A stretch of DNA of 64,000 nt from JBFLYZ01 sp040756415 (GCA_040756415.1 JBFLYZ010000007.1:19201-83200), one strand, 5' to 3'. Positions 26,272-36,116 are shown, numbered from the stretch's first letter. Translations and numbers: made by a program. Notes: generated by a model from the letters alone, not told the origin.

Positions 26272-29013
26272 ATGCTGAAAAAGATACTGCTCGCGCTGCT
26301 GCTTGTCGCCATTGGAGTTGTCATCTATCTGTCCTACAACAAATACGAGGAGGTGAAAGCTCCGGTGAGCGAGGGTTTCAATGCCATTCCGGGCAATGCC
26401 TGCTTCATACTGGAAAGCCGGCAAATACGCAATACCTGGAAAAAGCTCAGCGAGACCAATATCGCCTGGGCCGACCTGATGAGCACCCGTTTTATCTCCG
26501 AGCTGAACAGCATCGGCACGGCCATCGATTCGGTGCTGCAACGCGTACCGGGAGCTTACGGCATGCTGGAGAACCGTTCGCTCTTCATTTCCGTTCATAA
26601 GGGCGCTTCGGGCAATTACGACCACCTCTTCACTTTTTCACTGCCTGACATGGGGCGCAGGGCCGTGGTGGACGATATTTTCAGCCGCGCGGCTGCGGGC
26701 AAGCCGATCGGCAGCCGGCCCTATGACGATGCGGAGATCAGGAATGTGATCTTCCCAAAAAGCAATCGTGATTTTTTCTGGACCCTGCATAAGGGCATCT
26801 TCAGCGGCAGCTTCTCTTCCGCCCTTGTCGAAGACGCGGTGCGTCAGCTCAACTCCGGCATACCGCTCACAAACGATAAAGGTTTTTCGAAAGTGCAGGC
26901 TACAGCGGGAGCGCGCTCGGAAATGAACCTGTTCATCAACTACAGGTACTTCCACGAATACGTTCAGTCCTTTCTTCATCCTTCCGCCAAGGCCGGCACT
27001 TCTTTTTTCAGCCACTTTGCCAGTTGGGGCGAATCGGATGTGACCCTGAAAACGAACGGCCTGCTGATGAACGGCTACACCTGCGCCAGCGATTCGCTTC
27101 ATCATTACCTGGGGCTTTTCTCCGGGCAAAAGCCCCAGCAGATCGATATAACCGCAGTGATTCCGGCCAATACCGCTACCCTGCTCTCTTTCGGGGTGAG
27201 CAATTTCAAAACCTTTCACCGCGATTACAAATCCTGGCTCGACACCAGGAACCGCCTGGATGAATACGCTTCCACGATACAGGCCGTGAACCAGCGCGCG
27301 GGCGGGGATGCCGAAGATGCGGTACTGAGCTGGATAGACAATGAGTTCGCCCTCGTTATCACCGAGCCGGCTAAACCCGACTTTTCGTCCAATGCTTACG
27401 CGGTGCTGCGCACCGACCGCATCGTAGAGGCCGTACGGAAGCTGAATGCCTTCTCCGATTCCGCAGCCGCACGCGAAAACGCAAAAAGCGACACGGTGAA
27501 CTACCGGGGATTTGTCATTAAATCCTTTCCCTTCTCCGCCCTGATGGGCGCCCTTCTGGGCGATGCCTTCGGCTGCGTGGAATCGTCCTGCTTCACGGCC
27601 GTGGGCGATTACATCGTATTTGGCAAGAACCCTCAGTCACTGAAAGCGTTCATCAGCGATTACGGCAGCGGAAAAACGCTGGCCAGGAACAGCTATTACA
27701 CCGAATTCACCCGCGATAACCTTTCTGACGAGTCGAACATCTACCTGTATTCCAATATCGCCCGCTCGCCCCAGATCTTCAAAAACTATGTGGCCGGTCG
27801 CTTTGTGCCGGATATAGAGGAACACCTGCCCTTATTCCGGAAGTTCGAGGCCCTTGGCGTGCAGCTCAGCGCGGATAACGGCATGTTCTACCAGAACCTT
27901 TACCTCAAGCATAATCCCATTTACAAGCAGGAAACCACATCTCTCTGGGAAACCCGGCTCGACACCACCATCAGCGGCAAGCCCTGGCTGGTGGTCAACC
28001 ATGCAAACCAGACAAAGGAGGTTTTCGTGCAGGACGAGGCCCACACCATTTACCTGATCAGCAATACGGGCAAGGTACTGTGGAAACGGGCCGTAGACGG
28101 CAGGATCATAAGCGGCATTCACCAGATCGACAAGTTACGCAACGGTAAGCTGCAACTGCTTTTCAATACTGCATCGAAGATCTACCTCATCGACCGCAAC
28201 GGCAGGGACGTGGACGGTTTCCCGGTGACGCTGAACAACCCCGCCACGGCCGGCATAGCCGTATTCGATTACGAGGGCTCGCGTGACTACCGCATCATCG
28301 TACCCTGCGAGGATAAAAAGATATACAACTATACCGGAAACGGAAAGCCAGCCGATAAATGGAAGTTCGACCGCACTGACGAGCGGGTGAACGCCCCCGT
28401 GCAGCATTTCAGGATAGGCAATAAAGATTACCTGGCGGTGCTGGATGTTTCCGGAAGGCTTTACATCACCAACCGCAGGGGCGAAAAGGAATTGAAACCG
28501 AAAGAGAAACTTTTCAACGCTCCGTATTTCTTCATTGAGCCCGGCAAGGACCTGGCCGGCACGCAGATCACCGCATGCGACTCTTCGGGCCTGGTACGGC
28601 AGCTCACCCTGGGCAGCGAAACCGAAGACATCCGCTTCCAGGATTTTGCATGCCGCCCGCATTTCGCCTACCGCGACCTGGACAAGGATGGGAAACCTGA
28701 CTTTATCTTTGCCTGCGGGAACAAGCTGGCGGCCTATAAAAAGGACAAAAGCATGCTTTTCATGCACCATTTTGACAAGTCCCTGAGCTCCGCGCCCGAA
28801 TTTTTCACCTTCACTGACGGCAGCATTTACATCGGCACCAGCTCGGCCGAAAGCAACGAACTGTATCTGCTCGATTCGCATGGAGCGCTGTATACGGGCT
28901 TTCCTTTATATGGCAATACCGCTTTCAGCGTGGGCGACATGAACAAAGACTCGCAGTACAACCTGGTTTCTGGCTCGGAAAAGAGCGTATACGTGTATTC
29001 CCTCGAGAATTAA
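26272..29013 (+). CDS. Large DUF3352-like protein with C-terminal propeller-like region
   Basis: 913 residues from ATG 26272, which opens a signal anchor (MLKKILLALLLVAIGVVIYLS); a GTG at 26218 would add a polar leader and is unlikely. The N-terminal 560 residues resemble DUF3352-type periplasmic domains (VPGAYGMLENRSLFISVH, SYYTEFTRDNLSDESNIY). From about residue 590 there are repeats of the type YLISNTGKVLWKR, KIYLIDRNGRDVDGFP and YLLDSHGALYTGFPL, which read like PQQ/FG-GAP propeller blades, with a calcium-loop-like DLDKDGKPDF. Function is unknown; likely an inner-membrane-anchored periplasmic protein. It has no sorting domain. Confidence 0.72.
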   Translation: MLKKILLALLLVAIGVVIYLSYNKYEEVKAPVSEGFNAIPGNACFILESRQIRNTWKKLSETNIAWADLMSTRFISELNSIGTAIDSVLQRVPGAYGMLENRSLFISVHKGASGNYDHLFTFSLPDMGRRAVVDDIFSRAAAGKPIGSRPYDDAEIRNVIFPKSNRDFFWTLHKGIFSGSFSSALVEDAVRQLNSGIPLTNDKGFSKVQATAGARSEMNLFINYRYFHEYVQSFLHPSAKAGTSFFSHFASWGESDVTLKTNGLLMNGYTCASDSLHHYLGLFSGQKPQQIDITAVIPANTATLLSFGVSNFKTFHRDYKSWLDTRNRLDEYASTIQAVNQRAGGDAEDAVLSWIDNEFALVITEPAKPDFSSNAYAVLRTDRIVEAVRKLNAFSDSAAARENAKSDTVNYRGFVIKSFPFSALMGALLGDAFGCVESSCFTAVGDYIVFGKNPQSLKAFISDYGSGKTLARNSYYTEFTRDNLSDESNIYLYSNIARSPQIFKNYVAGRFVPDIEEHLPLFRKFEALGVQLSADNGMFYQNLYLKHNPIYKQETTSLWETRLDTTISGKPWLVVNHANQTKEVFVQDEAHTIYLISNTGKVLWKRAVDGRIISGIHQIDKLRNGKLQLLFNTASKIYLIDRNGRDVDGFPVTLNNPATAGIAVFDYEGSRDYRIIVPCEDKKIYNYTGNGKPADKWKFDRTDERVNAPVQHFRIGNKDYLAVLDVSGRLYITNRRGEKELKPKEKLFNAPYFFIEPGKDLAGTQITACDSSGLVRQLTLGSETEDIRFQDFACRPHFAYRDLDKDGKPDFIFACGNKLAAYKKDKSMLFMHHFDKSLSSAPEFFTFTDGSIYIGTSSAESNELYLLDSHGALYTGFPLYGNTAFSVGDMNKDSQYNLVSGSEKSVYVYSLEN

Positions 29014-29038
29014 GCCTTGCAGGTACAGGCCCGGTTTT

Positions 29039-29046
29039 TATCTTTG
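29039..29046 (+). promoter_or_regulatory. -7 element for the OmpA-TSP3 gene
   Basis: TATCTTTG with a CTTG 19 bases upstream (29016-29019), about 45 bases before ATG 29092. Confidence 0.45.
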
Positions 29047-29091
29047 TACGAAAATTAATATCTTGCTGGATATTTCCATAACCCCTCATCT

Positions 29092-31623
29092 ATGAAACTG
29101 AAATTACCCCTGCTTTCAGCCCTCCTTGCTGCGGCACAGTTCTCCTTCGCGCAGCTCGATTTTTACGGGTTCCTCAACAGTAACTACGCGGGCATATCGG
29201 CTGTCAACCTCAATCCTGCCAGCATTGCCAATAACCGGATGAAAGTGGATGTGGCCCTGGCCGGCTTCGGGTTTTCAGCCAGCAACAACTACATAGGAAT
29301 GAAAAAAGAGGTGCTCAAGCACCATCCGGATTACGGTATCATTGGAGCGTATGGGCAGTTGATCAAACAGGACTCCACCAAACCGGTAGCCTTCCCTTAT
29401 TTCGAAGATTCCCTTTTCAAGGAAAAATACCTGATCGAGCGTTCGAACAGCGACCGCAAATCGGTATTCTTCAATTCCAATATCGTGATGCCCTCCTTCA
29501 TGTTCGACATCGGCCCGGTCAGCACCTTTGGCTTTAACTGGAGGATACGAAATTATATCAATGTTGACGGCATCGAGCCCAACCTGGCACACCAGATCTA
29601 TATGTCGTTGCAGGATTCCGCTCAGTGGGATACCCGCCTGACCAACGAGCGGGTAAGCATACAGTACATGAGCTGGGCCGAATATGGCTTTACCTATGCG
29701 CGGGTGCTCAAGGATGAAGACCAGAACTTCATAAAGGCTGGCGCCACGCTTAAGCTGCTGCAGGGGCTTGGCGCGGCTTATATGTTCGTTGAGAACCTGG
29801 ATTATATGTTCTCGCACGAGGATACCCTCTTCCTCTTCGAGACCGATGTGCAGTACGGCCACTCCACCAACTTCGAGTTCACAAAAGACAAGATCAAGTA
29901 CAAGTACATTTCCAACCTCAGCTTCGGTGCCGATTTCGGTTTCGTATGGGAATACCGTCCCGACAGGGGCAAATACCGCTACGATATGGACGGCAAGACC
30001 AACCTGGACATGAAATGGAAGAACAAATACCTCTTTAAGGTCGGTGTTTCTGTCCTGGATGTCGGGGCGATCAAATACAAAAAGGGCGAATACAGCCACG
30101 ATTTTCATGCCGATATCGATAACTGGTACATCGATACCCTGAAGTTCGACTCGGTGCCCGTACAGGCATGGGACGATACGCTGCGCAAGCGATTCCCCAT
30201 GAACCCATCGGCCGATCCATATTTCAGCATGAACCTGCCTACGGCTTTCAGCGTTCAGCTCGATTTCAACATCTGGAAAGATTTCTATGTCGGCCTTACC
30301 GCCTACCAGGCGCTGAAGTTCGAAAAGAACCCCAACAAGGTGCATGAGCTGTCAACCTATTACCTCTGTCCGCGCTGGGATCACAAATGGTTCGGGGTCT
30401 ACCTGCCCGTTTCGGTGAATTCCTATCGCAACTTCCGCACCGGCCTGGAGCTGAGAATGGGCCCGCTGATCATCGGCACCAATACGCTGGGCGCCCTGCT
30501 GGGTAACCGCGATGTGTTCGGGGCCGATTTCCACTTTTTGCTGAAAGTGCCTATTCCGCACGGCCCGGTTAAGGACCGAGATAAGGACAAGGTTTCCGAT
30601 AAGCTGGATAAGTGTATTGACGTTCCTGGCGTATGGGAATTCGTAGGCTGTGCCGACCGCGACAGCGATCATGTGGAAGACAAGGTGGATGTTTGCCCCG
30701 ACACCCCCGGCCTGAAAGAGTTCAGCGGCTGTCCTGACCGTGACGGTGACAAGATCATCGACAGCCAGGATGCCTGCCCTGACGATGCCGGATTGCCCGA
30801 ATTCAACGGCTGCCCGGATAGGGATGGCGACAAGATCATAGATAAGGAAGACGACTGCCCGGATGAGGCCGGCCTGGCCATCTTCAAGGGATGCCCCGAT
30901 ACGGATGGGGATAGTATAATGGATAAGGTGGATAAATGCCCGGATAAGCCCGGACCGATAGAGAACAAGGGCTGCCCTGTGGATAAGCTCTATCTTATCG
31001 GTGCTGACGGCAAGGAAATAGCCGTGGCTACGAAGAACGATGACGGCAATTTCATCTTCCCGCAGCTACCCATCGATGAGCTCTGCGTGTTCAAGCTGGA
31101 AAGCTATAACGAGCCGCCCGAGATCACCGAGGTGCGCGTGGGCGTAGGCACCATTGTGCGCATTGCCAAGAAAGGCAAGGACAGCTTCTTCCGCTTCGAG
31201 GTGCTGAAGCCCGACCCGAGCAAGATCAAGAAGCTGGAAGAGCCCGACCAGGTGGTGAAGCTCACCAAGGAAGAGGAAGAAGTGCTGAAGAAAGCCTTCG
31301 ATAACCTGGAGTTCGAGACCGGCAAAGACGTGATCAAGGCCGAGTCGTACGCCTCGCTCAACGAGCTGGCCGCCCTGATGAAGAAGAAGCCTACCTGGAA
31401 GCTGAAGATCAGCGGCCATACCGATAACGTGGGCAAGCCGGCCGCCAACATGGAGCTCTCGAAGAAGCGTGCCAACGCGGTGAAGAAGTACCTGGCCGCG
31501 CAAGGCATTACTGACGATCGCTTCGTGGTGAAGTGGTACGGCCAGACACAGCCCATTGCTCCCAACACTACGCCCGAAGGAAGGCAGAAGAACAGAAGGG
31601 TGGAGATGTTGATTATTGAGTGA
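29092..31623 (+). CDS. DUF5723-TSP3-OmpA outer-membrane protein
   Basis: 843 residues with a signal peptide ending at FAQ. Residues about 20-490 are a DUF5723-like outer-membrane beta region (YGFLNSNYAGISAVNLNPAS; NPA as in PorP-like barrels). Residues about 495-635 hold five thrombospondin type-3 calcium-binding repeats of the form DRDGDKIID..DACPDDAG. A carboxypeptidase-like insert follows, then the OmpA peptidoglycan-binding domain from about residue 735 (LEFETGKDVI ... SGHTDNVG ... RQKNRRVE). It links the outer membrane to peptidoglycan and is likely stiffened by calcium. A strong terminator follows. Confidence 0.88.
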   Translation: MKLKLPLLSALLAAAQFSFAQLDFYGFLNSNYAGISAVNLNPASIANNRMKVDVALAGFGFSASNNYIGMKKEVLKHHPDYGIIGAYGQLIKQDSTKPVAFPYFEDSLFKEKYLIERSNSDRKSVFFNSNIVMPSFMFDIGPVSTFGFNWRIRNYINVDGIEPNLAHQIYMSLQDSAQWDTRLTNERVSIQYMSWAEYGFTYARVLKDEDQNFIKAGATLKLLQGLGAAYMFVENLDYMFSHEDTLFLFETDVQYGHSTNFEFTKDKIKYKYISNLSFGADFGFVWEYRPDRGKYRYDMDGKTNLDMKWKNKYLFKVGVSVLDVGAIKYKKGEYSHDFHADIDNWYIDTLKFDSVPVQAWDDTLRKRFPMNPSADPYFSMNLPTAFSVQLDFNIWKDFYVGLTAYQALKFEKNPNKVHELSTYYLCPRWDHKWFGVYLPVSVNSYRNFRTGLELRMGPLIIGTNTLGALLGNRDVFGADFHFLLKVPIPHGPVKDRDKDKVSDKLDKCIDVPGVWEFVGCADRDSDHVEDKVDVCPDTPGLKEFSGCPDRDGDKIIDSQDACPDDAGLPEFNGCPDRDGDKIIDKEDDCPDEAGLAIFKGCPDTDGDSIMDKVDKCPDKPGPIENKGCPVDKLYLIGADGKEIAVATKNDDGNFIFPQLPIDELCVFKLESYNEPPEITEVRVGVGTIVRIAKKGKDSFFRFEVLKPDPSKIKKLEEPDQVVKLTKEEEEVLKKAFDNLEFETGKDVIKAESYASLNELAALMKKKPTWKLKISGHTDNVGKPAANMELSKKRANAVKKYLAAQGITDDRFVVKWYGQTQPIAPNTTPEGRQKNRRVEMLIIE

Positions 31624-31642
31624 TTAAACCTGAACCGGTAAA

Positions 31643-31668
31643 AGCCCCGCAGATTTGCGGGGCTTTTT
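31643..31668 (+). terminator. Rho-independent terminator after the OmpA-TSP3 gene
   Basis: 8-bp stem AGCCCCGC/GCGGGGCT with a 6-base loop, then a T run. It starts 20 bases after the stop. Confidence 0.82.
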
Positions 31669-31711
31669 ATATAGACCGCACCATTCGGAAGACCGCAAGC
31701 AATAGGAAATG

Positions 31712-33214
31712 CTATTCCCTTTTTTCCTTTAGTATGGAGATCACATTCCGGCCGCTGACCCGGCTTTGCAGCCAGGCAACTATATCAAAATAATCGGAAA
31801 ATATACCGAAAGGAACCTGGTTGCGCAGGGATTCCAGCCTGGATATCGTTTCACGGTTGAGTTCCCTGCTGCTGTCCTTAAGGCGGGATAACTTATCGTA
31901 ATGATCAAGTATGATCGACAGGTAAGACTCAGCGTTTTTACCCATCCTGCGCTTCATGTTCTTAACCAGGTATAGGTATTCGTGACCGAGTTCCGTCCAG
32001 CAAATGATCTGCAGTAATGCCAGAATATTTTCTAACAAACTAAAGTTCTTTATTCTGGGATCGGAAAACAAGGTATTGATGATCTTCAGCGCCTGTCCGT
32101 ATCCCGCTGTATAAACATAGGCTACCGCCACCTGCGTACAGATGCCGTAATAGTAATGCAGTTCCGCATCGAGAAAGTTCCTCTTCATCTCATCTGCCCG
32201 CCTTTCGTACATGCTGATCAGCTTTTCAAATGCCCGGGTCGCCCAGTAAATATCCACTTCGAGCGTAAGCGCCCTTAGGTACATTGCAAACTGGTCATTG
32301 GGATGTTCAGGCCTGATCTTTCTCAATGCCTTGAGCACCTGTTCCGCTTCATTGAATTCCTTAGAATAAATGCATGCTGCCCCGTGACTGCGGAGGGCGG
32401 AATTATAAAGTCTTTCGTTCGCTCGGATAAAGTCGGGCCTGCTCTTATACAAAGCGATGAGCTTTCCGGAATAGAGATGCATCTTTTTACCATCGGCCAG
32501 CAATCCATAATACCCGATGAGCGCGGTATACAATTGTTTCCTGCACCTGAATGTCCGGGCCTGGCGCCCTAACCGCAGTAACGGTGTTTCAATTTCGCTT
32601 TTAAGGCTCCGCGTATCGGTACGGCTCGAATGGGGCCCGTGTTTCGCGTAATAGGAGTAAGCCTTCAGGTAATATTCTGTGATGCGGCTGAATAGGTGCA
32701 GATCCTCCAACAGCTCCTGCTCTCTTTTCAGGGCATTTTTCACATGCTCATCCATCCGGTTCAGATCACGCTGAACAAAAAGAATGGATTCCTCAATCCG
32801 TAAAAGGTCGGAATACCCGTAACCCGTTATACTTTGCCAGGAAACGGTCTTCGCCTTATCTATTTCTCGGATGGCCAGGTCATACAGTTTTTTCTTGTTG
32901 AGGAACCAGAGGTTGTCCATGACCCTGCGCTGGCCATGCTCATCGGTGTGCTCGCCATAGAACACCTGCATGGCCCTAAGGACCGAGCCCATCAGGTAAT
33001 TTTTGGCATAAGGCAACTGGCGGATGTACTTCTCCTTTTTCAGAAGCGCCTTTTCATCGTACACTTCCTGCCCGTCAATGGCATCGAACAGCCGCAGGTA
33101 ATTGTTCTTGTCGCCAATGATATGACGTTCCGAGAATTTCCTGAAATAAGCTTTCTCGGTTTTGCTGAGCGACTTGATCAGCCGGAACAGGTCGTCTTTT
33201 CCCTTTTTAGGCAT
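31712..33214 (-). CDS. Uncharacterised helical (TPR-like) cytoplasmic protein
   Basis: 500 residues, no signal peptide or membrane helix. The N-terminus has LFRLIKSLSKTEKAYFRKFS, a motif I recognise from a recurring uncharacterised Bacteroidota family. The rest is almost wholly alpha-helical, with TPR-like spacing (LYNSALRSHGAACIYSKEFN, ALTLEVDIYWATRAFEKLIS). No catalytic motif is visible. It is the only leftward gene between 22 and 45 kb and stands alone between the OmpA gene and an SBBP/T9SS gene. Function unknown; a scaffold role is the most that can be suggested. Confidence 0.75.
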   Translation of the reverse strand: MPKKGKDDLFRLIKSLSKTEKAYFRKFSERHIIGDKNNYLRLFDAIDGQEVYDEKALLKKEKYIRQLPYAKNYLMGSVLRAMQVFYGEHTDEHGQRRVMDNLWFLNKKKLYDLAIREIDKAKTVSWQSITGYGYSDLLRIEESILFVQRDLNRMDEHVKNALKREQELLEDLHLFSRITEYYLKAYSYYAKHGPHSSRTDTRSLKSEIETPLLRLGRQARTFRCRKQLYTALIGYYGLLADGKKMHLYSGKLIALYKSRPDFIRANERLYNSALRSHGAACIYSKEFNEAEQVLKALRKIRPEHPNDQFAMYLRALTLEVDIYWATRAFEKLISMYERRADEMKRNFLDAELHYYYGICTQVAVAYVYTAGYGQALKIINTLFSDPRIKNFSLLENILALLQIICWTELGHEYLYLVKNMKRRMGKNAESYLSIILDHYDKLSRLKDSSRELNRETISRLESLRNQVPFGIFSDYFDIVAWLQSRVSGRNVISILKEKRE

Positions 33215-33290
33215 GCAAAGGTTTGCTGATGCAAATTAAAGCAATTTATGACCAGCTTTCGGTTGACTCCAAAGAATAAACAAAAAACGA

Positions 33291-33322
33291 ATTGACTTAT
33301 GATCATGCAGCCGCTATTTTTG
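33291..33322 (+). promoter_or_regulatory. Promoter upstream of the first SBBP/T9SS gene
   Basis: ATTG (33291-33294), 20 bases, TATTTTTG (33315-33322). It would give a leader of about 170 bases before GTG 33501, or about 13 bases before the small frame at 33343. Confidence 0.42.
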
Positions 33323-33342
33323 CTTCACTTTGAATTGGTTCC

Positions 33343-33504
33343 ATGAAACCCCGGTTACTCTTCCGCGTGCACGCTTTTGTTATTATTCGGTCGGGAACGC
33401 AGAATACCAGGAATAGGCTTATATGCCGCGACTTCGGAGAGCCGGATCCTGTCGAAAGGAAAACTCATTATTCAGTGATCATTCTTAATACCACACTCCT
33501 GTGA
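33343..33504 (+). CDS. Possible 53-residue leader ORF before the SBBP gene
   Basis: ATG 33343 opens a 53-codon frame that begins 20 bases after a good -7 box and ends in a GTGA overlap with the next gene's start, the arrangement of a translationally coupled leader. The product is basic, with a short hydrophobic stretch (HAFVIIRSG), and matches nothing I recognise. It may be no more than chance in a 160-base leader. Confidence 0.25.
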   Translation: MKPRLLFRVHAFVIIRSGTQNTRNRLICRDFGEPDPVERKTHYSVIILNTTLL

Positions 33505-35225
33505 AAAAAAATATTATCCTTATTTTTTCAGCCGCCTGGTTTTGTATCCCGGGCGTGTCGCAAACCCCCTCCTGGCAATGGGCCACCGGTGACGGGGGCC
33601 TGGAGAACGAGCTTGTACTGAACAGCACAACCGATGCCTCGGGTATCAGCTTCGCGGTGGGCGTATATAAAAGCCCTACGATCACGATCGGCACCTACTC
33701 CTTCACCAACATGCTGAGCAACGCCTCCACGAACGACATCTTCATCGTTAAGTACGATGCCAGCGGTAATGTGCTTTGGGCCAAAAGTGCCGGGGGCAGA
33801 GGAAACGATTACGCGTACGGGGTTACTGCCGATACAGCCGGAAACATCTATGTGGCAGGCGGCTTCGGAAGCGATACGGCCTGGTTCGGCTCCACCGTGC
33901 TGGTCAACGCGGATCAGAATGGAAATGGCGGAGAGGATACCTTTCTCGCGAAATACGATCCCAACGGCAACCTGATCTGGATCCGGAAAAGCGCAGGCAA
34001 CTCATTCCCTGACTACGCCACTACCGTAGCCATGGACCCCGCGGGGAATATTTGCATAGCCGGTACATTCGGTATTCCGCAGGTCACGTTCGGCAGCTAT
34101 ACACTGAATACCTACCTGTCGTGGGGAGGTGCCAACATGTATGTGGTAAAGTACGATCCCAGCGGGAATGTGCTTTGGGCGAAAGGTGCTGGCGGTGGAA
34201 GATACGATAAAGCGTACGGGGTGACTACCGATGCCAGCGGCAACATATATGTGACCGGGGCATTTGAAAGCACCAGTATTAATTTCGGCACAGGCTCCCT
34301 GACGAATACCAACCAAAGCCAGGTGAGCGGCACCGATGTGTTCCTGGTGAAATACAATTCCAGCGGCACCACGCAATGGGCCAGGAAAGGCGGGGGAATG
34401 AACACTGATTACGGCCGGTCGGTGAAAGTAGACCCGGCAGGCGACATCGTGATAGGCGGGGATTACCTTAGCACCAGTATCGGTTTCGGCACCACCATCA
34501 TCAACAATACACCACCGGGCGGTTTCGATGCTTTTCTGGTCAAATACAATTCAGCAGGCACCGTGGTTTGGGTAAGGGCAATAACGGGCGGTGCGGACGA
34601 ATATTATCATGGCATGGTCATCGATCTTTTGGGAAATATCTATTCCTGCGGCAGCTTCGGAAGCGCTACTGCCGCTTCCGGCCCGGTAACCCTTACTAAT
34701 TCCGATGCATCCAATTATTACGAGGACCTGTATATCCTGAAGCATACGGCTTCGGGTACGGCCAGTTGGGGCGTCAGCGCAGGCGGGCAGAACCGGCAGG
34801 ATGTGGCCCGCGGTATAGATCTCGATGCAACAGGCGGTATTTATGTGGCCGGCAACTTCGCCTCCCCTTCTGTACCCTTCGGTTCAACAACCCTGACCAA
34901 TACGTTCACAGGTCCCTCGTCCGATCTCTTTATCGCCCGGCTCGGAACCACCACGGGAAGACCGGATCCGTTTTCAGACGAAACCCTTATTATTTATCCG
35001 AACCCCTGTACGGGTTACCTCAACATAACGGGCCTTCCGGTTGATCGGCTTACAACCATTACCATGTTTAATGCTATGGGCAGCCCGGTTGCCGTGGAAG
35101 GGCTCAGCACAACTGCCACTGGCGATGACATCCGGCTTGACCTGTATGGCCTGCCGGCCGGTATCTACCTCATTTATATCCATACCGGTGACGAAACACA
35201 TGTCAGAAAATTAATTAAACACTAA
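33501..35225 (+). CDS. SBBP-repeat beta-propeller protein with T9SS sorting domain
   Basis: 574 residues from GTG 33501, starting a signal peptide (MKKNIILIFSAAWFCIPGVS). The body is a series of SBBP-type repeats of about 45-60 residues, each containing variants of KYDASGNVLWAKSAGG and TADTAGNIYVAGGF; at least eight copies can be counted. A type A sorting domain follows (IIYPNPCTGYLNI ... GLPAGIYLIYIH ... RKLIKH). It should be secreted to the cell surface through T9SS. The repeats suggest adhesive or structural use, but no ligand is known. The similar gene at 36131 is a paralogue. Confidence 0.87.
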   Translation: MKKNIILIFSAAWFCIPGVSQTPSWQWATGDGGLENELVLNSTTDASGISFAVGVYKSPTITIGTYSFTNMLSNASTNDIFIVKYDASGNVLWAKSAGGRGNDYAYGVTADTAGNIYVAGGFGSDTAWFGSTVLVNADQNGNGGEDTFLAKYDPNGNLIWIRKSAGNSFPDYATTVAMDPAGNICIAGTFGIPQVTFGSYTLNTYLSWGGANMYVVKYDPSGNVLWAKGAGGGRYDKAYGVTTDASGNIYVTGAFESTSINFGTGSLTNTNQSQVSGTDVFLVKYNSSGTTQWARKGGGMNTDYGRSVKVDPAGDIVIGGDYLSTSIGFGTTIINNTPPGGFDAFLVKYNSAGTVVWVRAITGGADEYYHGMVIDLLGNIYSCGSFGSATAASGPVTLTNSDASNYYEDLYILKHTASGTASWGVSAGGQNRQDVARGIDLDATGGIYVAGNFASPSVPFGSTTLTNTFTGPSSDLFIARLGTTTGRPDPFSDETLIIYPNPCTGYLNITGLPVDRLTTITMFNAMGSPVAVEGLSTTATGDDIRLDLYGLPAGIYLIYIHTGDETHVRKLIKH

Positions 35226-35231
35226 AACCTC

Positions 35232-36116
35232 ATGCCACGAAAACCTCTTCTCTTTGCCTCTGCCCTGCTGTTCTCCTCCTGCCTTTGCGCCCAGCTATCC
35301 GCCACCGCATATGGCAAGCAGGACATGACCAATTTCTTCAAGACAAAAACCTATTTTGTGCTTACGGCCGATGAACAGATGAACAAAGAGGTGATGGCCG
35401 GCCTGAAGCTATACTGGAAACATACCCCTTACGACACTATTTCTGAAGCGAACATGGCCAAGCACGTGTCTGACCCCGCCCACTCCTTTATGATGATCAT
35501 CAAGATCGAGGTAGTTACCAAGAAAACGGACCAGTACGGAAAAGTACTTTCAACCACAACCGACTATTACCATTATTTCGGCATCATCAATGGGGGCAAA
35601 AAAGCCATCGAGCATTTTGTTTACCAGGACATGGTGGCCTATTGCCCCATCAACTATTACATGGATGAAAAGCCCATGTACCTGTGCGGGTACCGGGGTC
35701 AAAGTATGGTCTATAACCTTCACCAGGCTATCCAGTTGGTGAAAGACAAGCAGATCAAAGGCAATTCGTACAAAATGGTAAAACAACTGCAGGATATTTA
35801 TAACGCGAATGCCGGAAAGATCAAGCACAAGATTTTGCTGGTGAACAGGGACCACTTAAAAGACATCACCGAGGAAGAGTTCAAGGCGGCCTACCCCTAT
35901 AAAGTGGAGTTCTGCGACAAGGCCAAATTCGATAAAGTATACAAGGACAAGGACAAAAGCTATGTGATCTTTCAACCCACGGTAACGGTGAACAAATCCA
36001 TTTTCGTGTTCGATGCCGAAACCAGCGAGTGCCTGTATTTCGGTGACGACATGGTACACCTGAAGATGAAAAAAAGCGATATCAAGGACCTGGCCAAAGC
36101 AATCAGTTCAAACTAG
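35232..36116 (+). CDS. Exported protein of unknown function
   Basis: 294 residues with a signal peptide (MPRKPLLFASALLFSSCLCA). It has an alpha/beta pattern without recognised domain: an early FKTKTYFVLTADEQMNKEVM, a central DYYHYFGIINGGKKAI, and a C-terminal KSYVIFQPTVTVNKSIFVFD. No sorting domain or lipobox is seen, so it is probably periplasmic. It sits 6 bases after one SBBP/T9SS gene and 14 bases before another, so it is likely co-transcribed with them and may assist their export or assembly. Confidence 0.75.
   Translation: MPRKPLLFASALLFSSCLCAQLSATAYGKQDMTNFFKTKTYFVLTADEQMNKEVMAGLKLYWKHTPYDTISEANMAKHVSDPAHSFMMIIKIEVVTKKTDQYGKVLSTTTDYYHYFGIINGGKKAIEHFVYQDMVAYCPINYYMDEKPMYLCGYRGQSMVYNLHQAIQLVKDKQIKGNSYKMVKQLQDIYNANAGKIKHKILLVNRDHLKDITEEEFKAAYPYKVEFCDKAKFDKVYKDKDKSYVIFQPTVTVNKSIFVFDAETSECLYFGDDMVHLKMKKSDIKDLAKAISSN

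Noticed and set aside
30580..30980. Repeated DNA in the OmpA gene, as a possible repeat array
   Set aside because: It is the coding of five thrombospondin type-3 protein repeats, diverged at the DNA level; no direct-repeat array like CRISPR.
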